Of a stretch of 56,030 bases of DNA, positions 8,982 to 15,555 are shown piece after piece. The translations under genes and the position numbers were made by a program. The DNA is from CAZMXP01 sp964570285 (GTDB lineage Bacteria; Planctomycetota; PLA2): assembly GCA_964570285.1 (NCBI GenBank), contig CAZMXP010000036.1, forward strand, positions 1 to 56,030, written 5' to 3'. The notes beneath the pieces were generated by a model. That model was not told the origin of the DNA, made no database searches, and was given only the letters and a program-made list of their open reading frames with translations. How positions within the stretch are numbered: the first letter of the stretch is position 1; every line of letters begins with the position of its first letter.

Positions 8982-9575
8982 TTGGAACTCCTCATTCGCG
9001 TACTCATGTTAATCGGCAGTGTCCGCCGCGAATCGCGGTCACGGATTATTGCCGAGAGCGTCGGGGAGGCGCTTAGCGCCCGCGGCGCAGGCGTCGACTT
9101 CTATGGCCTAGCGGAATTCGAGCTTCCGATCATGGACCCGATCGACCGTGCCCGCGGTACGAGTGCCTTCCCAGCTGTCCAGGCGCTGCGAGAGAGCGTG
9201 CGACGGAGCCACGCGGTCGTGCTCGCTACGCCCTCGTACCACGACGCTCCGAGCGGCGCGATCAAGAACGCCCTCGATCACCTCACCGGCCGCGACCTCG
9301 GTGGGCGCGTGTTCGGACTGTTGTGTCATGCAGGGCGCAGGACGACTCAGCCCCTGGCACACCTCCGGATTTCCGTGCGCGCCGTCGGCGGCTTCGCCAT
9401 CTGTTCGCAGGTCTGCACCGAGGACAACGATCTCGCCTTCGGGCCGAATGGACTCCTGCAGGTGGCCTCACGGGAGCTCGCCGAGCGCATCGCTCGGTTT
9501 GCGGATGAACTTGTCGCGGAGACCCGCCTTCGCCATCTCACGTTTGGCGCACATCCATTGGAGACCGCGCCGTGA
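8982..9575 (+). CDS. NADPH-dependent FMN reductase family protein
   Basis: A 197-residue flavodoxin-like protein. The first strand and phosphate loop (RVLMLIGSVRRESRSR) match the family's GS-x-R-x2-S motif. Later come VVLATPSYHDAPSGAIKNALD, the P-x-Y-x2-x-SG-x-KN-x2-D signature of NADPH-dependent FMN reductases, and CHAGRRTTQPL. Members supply reduced FMN to partner oxygenases or reduce quinones and azo compounds. I use the TTG at 8982 because of the GGAG ahead of it and because it keeps the first strand whole. It opens the rightward operon, divergent from the FAD monooxygenase, and overlaps the next gene by a GTGA. Confidence 0.87.
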   Translation: MELLIRVLMLIGSVRRESRSRIIAESVGEALSARGAGVDFYGLAEFELPIMDPIDRARGTSAFPAVQALRESVRRSHAVVLATPSYHDAPSGAIKNALDHLTGRDLGGRVFGLLCHAGRRTTQPLAHLRISVRAVGGFAICSQVCTEDNDLAFGPNGLLQVASRELAERIARFADELVAETRLRHLTFGAHPLETAP

Positions 9576-10261
9576 CGGCGTTCGCGGCGGTCGACTGGGA
9601 CATCGACGGAGCATTGCTGGGCTCAATCCGTAGCGTGCTCGACATCACGGTCGGCGGCGCACATCCGCCCCCGCTGCCGCTCTTTAAGACTCGGTTCGCG
9701 CAACTTGCTTCATTCAACGTTTCTCAGACTGGCTTCTCCCCGGCGATGATCTACCTTCTCTGGGATATCGGATGGAGGCTTGCTCCGCGCCGCCTGCTCG
9801 GGTGCGGCACTTTCGAGGGGCTTGCGTTCTGTGCGCTGGCTGCGGGAGCGTGCGACAGGGGAGCGCTTTGCGAGGCGACTGCGGTAGAGGGAGGCGCCGC
9901 GCCTGTACTAGCGGCACGGCAGAATTCCAGGACGCTGTCACCCCTTGTGCCCGTGAATTGGATCGAGGCCGTTCCGGCGCGCTTTGCCGCGTCCGTGGTC
10001 CCGCCCCTCGACGCACTCTTCATTGATGTCCTTGACCCCGTTCGGGAAAAGGCCGACTACGGTTCGATCGTTGAAGGAGTCATGGGAAAACTGGCCCGTG
10101 GCGGCGTCATACTGGCGCACGATGCGTGTGTGCCGCGCTGGGATGACGCGATTCGGGGCGTTGAGGCCCTCCTAGCGTCCACGCCCGCCGCGATGGGACG
10201 CTGGGAGCACTGGCGCCTGCCAGTCGATGAGGCCGGCATTCTCGTAGCAATTCTCCGGTGA
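9572..10261 (+). CDS. Class I SAM methyltransferase-like protein, paralogue 2
   Basis: A 229-residue protein starting at a GTG that overlaps the flavin reductase stop (GTGA). The glycine-rich loop is LLGCGTFEGLAFCAL near residue 75. The acidic strand LDALFIDVLDPVREKADY and the motif GVILAHDACVP follow. The C-terminal third matches the leftward-operon methyltransferase at 4610-5377. The pair may act as a heterodimer or methylate successive intermediates (inference). It is smaller than its paralogue by ~26 residues. The acceptor is unknown. Confidence 0.65.
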   Translation: MTAFAAVDWDIDGALLGSIRSVLDITVGGAHPPPLPLFKTRFAQLASFNVSQTGFSPAMIYLLWDIGWRLAPRRLLGCGTFEGLAFCALAAGACDRGALCEATAVEGGAAPVLAARQNSRTLSPLVPVNWIEAVPARFAASVVPPLDALFIDVLDPVREKADYGSIVEGVMGKLARGGVILAHDACVPRWDDAIRGVEALLASTPAAMGRWEHWRLPVDEAGILVAILR

Positions 10262-11271
10262 TGGACGCCGTGCTCGACGCGTTCGGTGAGTTCCGCCCTG
10301 AGGACGTGCCGCCCTCGGGAATCCAAGAGCTGCGCGAGGCCGTAGCTCGACACGCCGGAGTCCTTGCGGACGAGACCGCCGTGACCGCCGGCGGGTCGCT
10401 GGCGATTACGACATCGCTGACAGCAACCTGGTGGTTTCACGACGTCAAGTCACAAGCCGCGCTCGTCCCGGTTCCATGCTATCCGCAACACTGGACCGGG
10501 CCACTGCTGCGCGGGTTCCGAGTCAGCGGCTACCCGGCCGAGGCCCTACGCGATCCGCACAAAGCGGCAGCGCTCGCCGTCGTGCTCGCCAACGAGTCGC
10601 CTCACCTGCTAATCATCAATACTCCCCACAACCCAACCGGCATCGTCGCGAGGCAGGACATCCTTGAGCGGATCGTCCGCACTGCTCTGGCGGCGGGCTG
10701 GGCGGTCTTGTTGGACGAGACGTTTGCGGGTCTCGAATTGGCGGTGCCTGGGCCGCCTTTGCCACATCCGCGCTCGCGACTAATGCGCGTGGCAAGCCTC
10801 GGCAAACGGTTCCCGGCGTTGGCGGATTCGCGCGTGGGATACCTCATCGCAGATGTCGAGACTGCGCAGCTCGCCGCCACCATTCACCGCTGTTTGGCGG
10901 TTGGGCCATCCGTCGCGGCACAGAAGCGGGCATGCGCCGTCCTAGAGAAGTTCTCGCGCGGGGATCTAGCCTCCCTCCGCGGGGAGCTTCGAGCACAACT
11001 GGAGTTCGTGGAGGCAAGCCTAGGGGGCGACTCTCGCTTCCGTGTACTAGCTCCGGAAGGAGGCATCTTCGTGCGTGTCATGCTACCGGCACAGACAGAC
11101 TGCCGGGCGGTGGCTGAGCGTATTCGCGAAGCCACGGGTATCTGGTGCAGTCCCGCGCCGGCCCACCGCGACGGCGGCAACTGGCTCAGACTTCGCATAG
11201 GTCAGCCGCGCCGCCAACTGCGCCGCGTTCTTGGTGGATTGCTCCGGCTCGACCTGCTCCGGAGGCACTGA
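10258..11271 (+). CDS. PLP-dependent class I/II aminotransferase
   Basis: A 337-residue fold-type I aminotransferase, somewhat short at the N-terminus for the family. Motifs in order are the NTPHNPTG turn (PLP-binding Asn), LLDETFAGL (the Asp that pairs with the PLP nitrogen) and ASLGKRFPALADSRVGYL with the Schiff-base lysine. A C-terminal arginine, in NWLRLRIG, should bind the substrate carboxylate. It is HisC/aspartate-aminotransferase-like; the substrate cannot be read from sequence. Either GTG 10258 or ATG 10261 overlaps the methyltransferase stop. It is the last gene of the rightward operon and the last gene of the lower-GC region. Confidence 0.85.
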   Translation: MMDAVLDAFGEFRPEDVPPSGIQELREAVARHAGVLADETAVTAGGSLAITTSLTATWWFHDVKSQAALVPVPCYPQHWTGPLLRGFRVSGYPAEALRDPHKAAALAVVLANESPHLLIINTPHNPTGIVARQDILERIVRTALAAGWAVLLDETFAGLELAVPGPPLPHPRSRLMRVASLGKRFPALADSRVGYLIADVETAQLAATIHRCLAVGPSVAAQKRACAVLEKFSRGDLASLRGELRAQLEFVEASLGGDSRFRVLAPEGGIFVRVMLPAQTDCRAVAERIREATGIWCSPAPAHRDGGNWLRLRIGQPRRQLRRVLGGLLRLDLLRRH

Positions 11272-11499
11272 GAGCGCGCATTGCAACGAGGCGCACAGAC
11301 TCCTGATGGGACCCACCTGCGGTGCGTGCAGCGACCGCCTCGCGGCCCACGCCCGACCACTCCCGAAGGGTGGCGCCGGCAGCCAAACAAGGGGACCCGG
11401 AGCTGCGACATGCACTCAACGCGAGGGTAGCCGCCGCGCGCGCACCACAGTCGCGCTTGGGCACTGCGTTCCACGCCCTCCCGGCCCCCCGCGCCCCCC
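11272..11499. other. Non-coding boundary between the lower-GC island and the GC-rich backbone
   Basis: No gene is supported here. Composition changes across it: a hand count of 2041-2100 gives 28 G+C of 60 and of 3601-3660 gives 32 of 60, whereas 44221-44280 gives 51 of 60. The right end (11484-11500) is a C-run that forms G-runs after the dipeptidase stop on the minus strand. No integrase, transposase, tRNA or direct repeat marking an insertion point was seen. Confidence 0.6.
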
Positions 11500-11500
11500 C
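11484..11500 (-). repeat. G-run motif directly after a stop codon
   Basis: On the minus strand the dipeptidase TAG continues as G7-CGC-G6. The same arrangement follows the FHA gene (40471-40497) and the decayed CHAT fragment (15399 onward). It could form G-quadruplexes or act in termination. Confidence 0.5.
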
Positions 11501-12441
11501 TACATCACCGCCGTCAGAACCCGCCTCAGGTTCCCGCCGCACACCTTCGCCACATCCGCGTCGGAGTGGCCCTTCTTCGCGAGAGCCTCCGCGAAGCGCG
11601 GGAGGTCGCTCGCGGTGCGGATGCCGGTCGGGAGTTCGTCGCGACCGAAGCCGCCGTCGAAGTCGCTGCCGAGGCCGACGCCGTCGATGCCGCAGATCTC
11701 GATCATGTGCGCCAGGTGGCGCATCGCGTCGTCGAAGGAGGCGCGCCCCTCGGCGACGAGAAAGCCGCTGTAGAGCACGAGGCAGACGACGCCGCCGCGC
11801 TGCGCGATCGCGCGCAGGTGGGCGTCGCCGAGGTTTCGCTTGTGCGGCAGCAGCGCCGCCGTGCCGACGTGGCTTGCGATGACGGGGCCCCTCGCCGTCC
11901 CGAGCAGGTCGTCGAGGCTCTCCTCCGACAGGTGCGAGACGTCGTGGACGATGCCGAGGCGGTCCATCCGCTTCACGAGCGCGATGCCGTCGGCGGAGAG
12001 GCCCCCCTCCGCCTGGCAGCCGGCGGCGAAGCGGTTCTTCTTGTTCCACGTGAGGCCGACGATCCGGACGCCGCGGCGGTAGAACGCCTCGATCTCGTCC
12101 ACGTCGCGCAGCATCTCGCACCCTTCGATCAGGCCGGTGAGGCAGACGCGCTGGCCCGGCGAGGTCGTGCCGACGTCCATCGCGTCGGCGGGCCAGACCA
12201 CCTTGCGCTCGCTGCGCGCCGGCAGCGCGTCGTAGTAGGCGAGCTGCTGCGCCGCGACCTCGGCGGGCGTCTCGTCCTCGCCGTGCAGCGCGCAGAAGAG
12301 CGTCGCGCACGCGAGCGTGACGCCGCCCTTCAGGAGGTCGGGCAGGCCGAGCGCCGCGTCGGGGTGGCCGCTGACGAAATCCCTGCCGTTCGAGAGGCTC
12401 GACCATGCGATGTCGAGATGGGCGTCGGCGAAGGCGATCAT
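11500..12441 (-). CDS. Membrane dipeptidase-type metallohydrolase (peptidase family M19)
   Basis: A 313-residue amidohydrolase-fold dipeptidase. I chose the ATG at 12441 because the protein then begins MIAFADAHLDIAWS, the usual start with the first zinc-binding H-x-D. Further family residues are the bridging Glu in CLTGLIEGCEML, His in GIVHDVSHLSEES, His in VIASHVG, and GLGSDFDGG near the C-terminus. M19 enzymes cleave dipeptides, including those with D-amino acids, and some hydrolyse beta-lactams. No signal peptide is visible, so it is probably cytoplasmic. It is the first gene of clear backbone composition and diverges from the dehydratase gene across ~127 bases. Confidence 0.88.
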   Translation of the reverse strand: MIAFADAHLDIAWSSLSNGRDFVSGHPDAALGLPDLLKGGVTLACATLFCALHGEDETPAEVAAQQLAYYDALPARSERKVVWPADAMDVGTTSPGQRVCLTGLIEGCEMLRDVDEIEAFYRRGVRIVGLTWNKKNRFAAGCQAEGGLSADGIALVKRMDRLGIVHDVSHLSEESLDDLLGTARGPVIASHVGTAALLPHKRNLGDAHLRAIAQRGGVVCLVLYSGFLVAEGRASFDDAMRHLAHMIEICGIDGVGLGSDFDGGFGRDELPTGIRTASDLPRFAEALAKKGHSDADVAKVCGGNLRRVLTAVM

Positions 12442-12568
12442 CTGGTCCCGCTGAGCTGGTCCACCGGAGGTAATCGTCCCCAAGTCCTTTGGGCGCATCA
12501 GGTTACCGCCCGCGCACGCAACGCGCAAGCCGGGCGGCTTCCTGCTACAGTCGGGCCAAGGTGCCCAG

Positions 12569-13543
12569 GTGAAAGGCGCGCTCCCGATCGCCCCGGACGA
12601 CATCGCCGCGGCCCACCGCCGCATCCACGGCGTCTGCCACCGGACGCTGATGTTCACCTGCTCGGCGCTCGACAAGGAGGCGGGCTGCCGCGTCTTCCTG
12701 AAGGGGGAGAACTTCCAGCGCGTCGGCGCCTTCAAGCTGAGGGGCGCCTACAACTTCCTCGCGCGGATGGCGCCCGGCGACCGCGCGAAGGGGGTCGTCG
12801 CCGCGTCGAGCGGGAACCACGGGCAGGGGGTCGCCCGCGCGGCGAAGCTCTTCCAGTGCCCGGCGACGATCGTCGTCCCCGAGGACATCCTCCCCGGCAA
12901 GGCGGAGGCGATCGAGCGCGACGGCGCGCGGCTGATCCGCGCCGGGCTCACGAGCGACGTGCGCCTCGCCGAGGCGGACCGGATCGCCGGCGAGAGCGGC
13001 GCGACCTTCGTCCACGCCTTCGACCACCCGTGGATCGTCGCGGGCCAAGGCACCGTCGCGAAGGAGATGCTCGAGGACGCGCGCCACCTGGACGCGATCC
13101 TCGTCCCGGTGGGCGGCGGCGGCCTCGTCGCGGGCGTCGCGGTCTGGGCGAAGTCGGTCAACCCGCGCCTGAAGATCTACGGCGTGCAGCCCGAGACCGC
13201 CGCGAGCATGGCGCTCTCGCTGAAGCAGGGTCGCCCGACGCGCATCCCCCCGAGCACGAGCATCGCCGACGGCCTCCGCCCCGTGCAGCCCGGCAATCTC
13301 CCGTTCCAGCTCTGCGCGGCGCTGCTCGAAGGCGTGCTGACGGTGAGCGACGCCGAGATCGCGGAGGCGGTGCGCTTCCTGCTCGCGCGCGCGAAGGTGC
13401 TCGTCGAGCCCAGCGGCGCCGCCGCGCTCGCGGCGCTGCTGCACAAGCGGCTCGCCGACCCGCCCGCGACCGTCGGCGCGGTGCTCACCGGCGGCAACGC
13501 AGACTTCGACATCCTCGCGCGTATCCTGAGGCGGGAGATCTGA
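12569..13543 (+). CDS. Threonine ammonia-lyase / serine dehydratase-like PLP enzyme
   Basis: A 324-residue fold-type II PLP enzyme without a regulatory ACT domain, so like the catabolic or serine-racemase-type branch. The PLP lysine is in FQRVGAFKLRGAYNF, the substrate loop is SSGNHGQGVA, and the phosphate-binding glycine run is VPVGGGGLVAG. It should deaminate threonine or serine to the 2-oxoacid; 3-hydroxyaspartate dehydratase or racemase activity cannot be excluded. It starts at GTG with AAGG upstream and a TACAGT at 12546-12551. The stop overlaps the ATG of the FmdB gene (TGATG). Confidence 0.87.
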   Translation: MKGALPIAPDDIAAAHRRIHGVCHRTLMFTCSALDKEAGCRVFLKGENFQRVGAFKLRGAYNFLARMAPGDRAKGVVAASSGNHGQGVARAAKLFQCPATIVVPEDILPGKAEAIERDGARLIRAGLTSDVRLAEADRIAGESGATFVHAFDHPWIVAGQGTVAKEMLEDARHLDAILVPVGGGGLVAGVAVWAKSVNPRLKIYGVQPETAASMALSLKQGRPTRIPPSTSIADGLRPVQPGNLPFQLCAALLEGVLTVSDAEIAEAVRFLLARAKVLVEPSGAAALAALLHKRLADPPATVGAVLTGGNADFDILARILRREI

Positions 13544-13755
13544 TGCCGATCCGCGAGTACAAGTGCCGAGCGTGCGGCGAGGAGTTCGAGTTCTTCGCCG
13601 CGCGCAGCAGCGAGGTGGCGAGTTGCCCCAAGTGCGACGGGAGGGAGCTCGACCTCGCGTTCAGCGTCTTTTCGTCACGCAGTGGGTCAGGGGGGGCGCG
13701 GGGGGGCGAAGCGCAGCGGAGTCCCCCCCGAACACTCGGCGCGGCGCCGACGTGA
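13543..13755 (+). CDS. FmdB-family zinc-ribbon protein
   Basis: A 70-residue protein beginning MPIREYKCRACGEEFE, with a second Cys pair in ASCPKCDG. The C-x2-C...C-x2-C spacing and the N-terminal pattern are those of the FmdB regulatory-protein family, small zinc ribbons of uncertain role. The tail after residue ~46 is low complexity and is encoded by a G-run segment (GGGGGGGCGCGGGGGGG at 13687 onward), which resembles the motif found after stop codons elsewhere in the window. The original C-terminus may therefore have been extended by that repeat. Translationally coupled to the upstream dehydratase. Confidence 0.85.
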   Translation: MPIREYKCRACGEEFEFFAARSSEVASCPKCDGRELDLAFSVFSSRSGSGGARGGEAQRSPPRTLGAAPT

Positions 13756-13789
13756 GGCTCCTGCAACTGCGCCCCCGGCGGGTAGGCGC

Positions 13790-14920
13790 ATGAATCTCCG
13801 AAGGGACCGCGAAGCGCTCGAGGCGCGCGAGCTGCGCGAACTCGCCCCCTACGCGATGAAGGCGCGCGAGAGCCGCGGAAGGCGCCACGAGGAGAACGAG
13901 CACCCCTACCGCACCGCCTACCAGCGCGACAGGGACCGCATCGTCCACAGCGCCGCGTTCAGGAGGCTCGAATACAAGACGCAGGTCTTCGTCAACAGCT
14001 TCGGCGACGACTACCGCACGCGGCTCACGCACACGATGGAGGTCGCGCAGATCTCGCGCACCGCCGCCCGCGCGCTCGGCCTCAACGAGGACCTCACCGA
14101 GGCGATCGCGCTCGCCCACGACCTCGGCCACGGCCCCTTCGGCCACACCGGCGAGGACGCGCTGCGCGACCTGATGAAGGGCCACGGCGGCTTCGAGCAC
14201 AACCGCCACGCGCTGCGCATCCTCGACGAGCTCGAACGCAAGTACCCGAACTTCCAGGGGCTCAACCTGACGCAGGAGGTGCGCGAGTCGCTGCTGAAGC
14301 ACGGCAAGCAGCAGCTCTGCCTCGAAGCGCAGGTGGTGGACGCCTGCGACCGCATCACCTACAACGCCCACGACGTGGACGACGGCCTCGCCGCCGGCAT
14401 CCTCGACGCGGAGGCGCTGACCGCGACCGCCCTCTGGCGCGAGTCGAGCGAGGTCGTCACCCGCCGCTGGCCCGACCTCGACGCGGGGCGCCGGCGCTAC
14501 CACGCCGTGCGCACGCTGATCGACGGCGCCGTCACCGACCTGCTCGACGCGTCGTCCGCGAGCATCGCGGAAGTGGCCCCCCGCAACGCCGAGGAGGCGC
14601 GCGCCGCTTCGCGACGCCTCGTCGGCCCCTCCCCCGCGATGGAGGTCAAGCAAGCCGAACTCGCCCGCCACCTCCACACGCATCTCTACAACGAATACCG
14701 CGTCCAACGCATGCGCCGCAAGGCCGCGCGCTTCGTCGCCGAGATGTGGAAGACGCTCGTCGAGGACAGCGCCCAACTCCCCCCCTCCGCCCGCGCCGGC
14801 CTCGAACAGTACGGCCTCGAAACCGCCGTCTGCGACTACCTCGCCGGCATGACCGACCGCGAGGCGCTGCGCGAGTACCGCCGCCTCTTCCTCCCCGGCG
14901 ACGGGCCGCGGTTCGAGTAG
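13790..14920 (+). CDS. dgt: Deoxyguanosinetriphosphate triphosphohydrolase-like HD-domain protein
   Basis: A 376-residue HD-superfamily dNTP triphosphohydrolase. It opens with the usual HPYRTAYQRDRDRIVHS and FRRLEYKTQVF. The metal ligands follow in order: His in TRLTHTMEVAQI, the HD pair in ALAHDLGHGPFGHTGE, and Asp in DACDRITYNAHDVDD. Family members hydrolyse dNTPs to deoxynucleosides and triphosphate and help control dNTP pools or resist phage; the assignment to dGTP specificity is by convention. The ATG at 13790 is preceded by a GGCGGGTAGG stretch. It stands apart from the FmdB gene by 34 bases and may be co-transcribed. Confidence 0.9.
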   Translation: MNLRRDREALEARELRELAPYAMKARESRGRRHEENEHPYRTAYQRDRDRIVHSAAFRRLEYKTQVFVNSFGDDYRTRLTHTMEVAQISRTAARALGLNEDLTEAIALAHDLGHGPFGHTGEDALRDLMKGHGGFEHNRHALRILDELERKYPNFQGLNLTQEVRESLLKHGKQQLCLEAQVVDACDRITYNAHDVDDGLAAGILDAEALTATALWRESSEVVTRRWPDLDAGRRRYHAVRTLIDGAVTDLLDASSASIAEVAPRNAEEARAASRRLVGPSPAMEVKQAELARHLHTHLYNEYRVQRMRRKAARFVAEMWKTLVEDSAQLPPSARAGLEQYGLETAVCDYLAGMTDREALREYRRLFLPGDGPRFE

Positions 14921-14945
14921 CCGCCGCACGGCCGCCCCCGCTAAC

Positions 14946-15398
14946 ATGGGCGGCTGCGGAAGGGAGGCGAACCCGCCTCCCCCACGGCCCCCTCCACATC
15001 GTCCCGTTCGAGGCGCTCTGGCCGGACGATGCGCCGCCGACCGCATACGCGGCGTCGGCGTCGGTGCTCGCGTGGCTCCGCTCGCGCGAGCCGCCCGCGC
15101 GCGCGGCCCGACCTCGTCGCGGTCGGCGACCCGCGCTTCGGCGATTCGGGCGCGGGGTGGCCGGAGAAGGGGCTCTTCATCCGCGACCTCGCGCCTGACG
15201 GGCAGGCGGTCGGGCTCGGCGTGAGGCCGGGGGATGTGCTCGTTGCGTATAGATCACCGATCTCGACAGCCTCAAGCAGGCGATCGCGGGGGTGCCCGAG
15301 GGGACTGCGACGCGCTGCATGGGGCACGCAACGCGCTCAGGAAGACGCATCCAGACCCGCACCACTGGGGGGCGTTCGTGTTCGTGGGGGCGCCGTAA
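14946..15398 (+). pseudogene. Decayed CHAT-PDZ protease gene fragment
   Basis: Homology runs through changing frames. PLHIVPFEALWPDD (CHAT core) is in one frame. DLVAVGDPRFGDSG and GLFIRDLAPDGQAVGLG (start of a PDZ-like domain) are in the next. ITDLDSLKQAIAGVPEG (end of that domain) returns to the first. ALRKTHPDPHHWGAFVFVGAP then stop (CHAT C-terminus) is in the third. So at least three frame changes separate the pieces, and the N-terminal part and the catalytic His/Cys blocks are missing. It lies just upstream of an intact TPR-CHAT gene, and its last 93 bases recur at 19063-19155. This is a remnant of a different CHAT subfamily from the intact neighbour, whose C-terminus is not alike. Confidence 0.75.
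15306..15398 (+). repeat. 93-base direct repeat, copy 1 (CHAT C-terminus)
   Basis: It encodes CDALHGARNALRKTHP and on to the stop. It matches 19063-19155 base for base over most of its length, with a near-identical last 40 bases (CGCACCAC..GGGGGGCGTTCG). The copies flank the intact TPR-CHAT gene and could have recombined. Confidence 0.85.
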
Positions 15399-15543
15399 GG
15401 GGGGGCGCGGGCGTGCCCGCGCGCACGGATCGCCGCGGGACAGCGGCACGCCTGCTCCGCAAGGTCTTGAAGAGCGCCCCCGTCGGTGACTTCGCCTTCG
15501 CGCGCCTCCGGAGGCCGCGATGGCCTGCGTGCGGGCGACCCGC

Positions 15544-15549
15544 TAGAAT
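15544..15549 (+). promoter_or_regulatory. -10-like box TAGAAT, leaderless start of the TPR-CHAT gene
   Basis: TAGAAT ends six bases before the ATG at 15556. With transcription starting about seven bases after the -10, the mRNA would begin at or next to the start codon. No Shine-Dalgarno site is present. Confidence 0.55.
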
Positions 15550-15555
15550 CGCGGG

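Noticed and set aside
1..11500. Mobile element or prophage carrying the island
   Set aside because: No integrase, transposase, terminal repeat or tRNA junction is visible; only composition suggests transfer.
11566..13755. Open plus-strand frame of 729 codons over the dipeptidase and dehydratase genes
   Set aside because: Only its last 70 codons (the FmdB protein) make sense. The rest is antisense or out of frame to two well-recognised enzymes.
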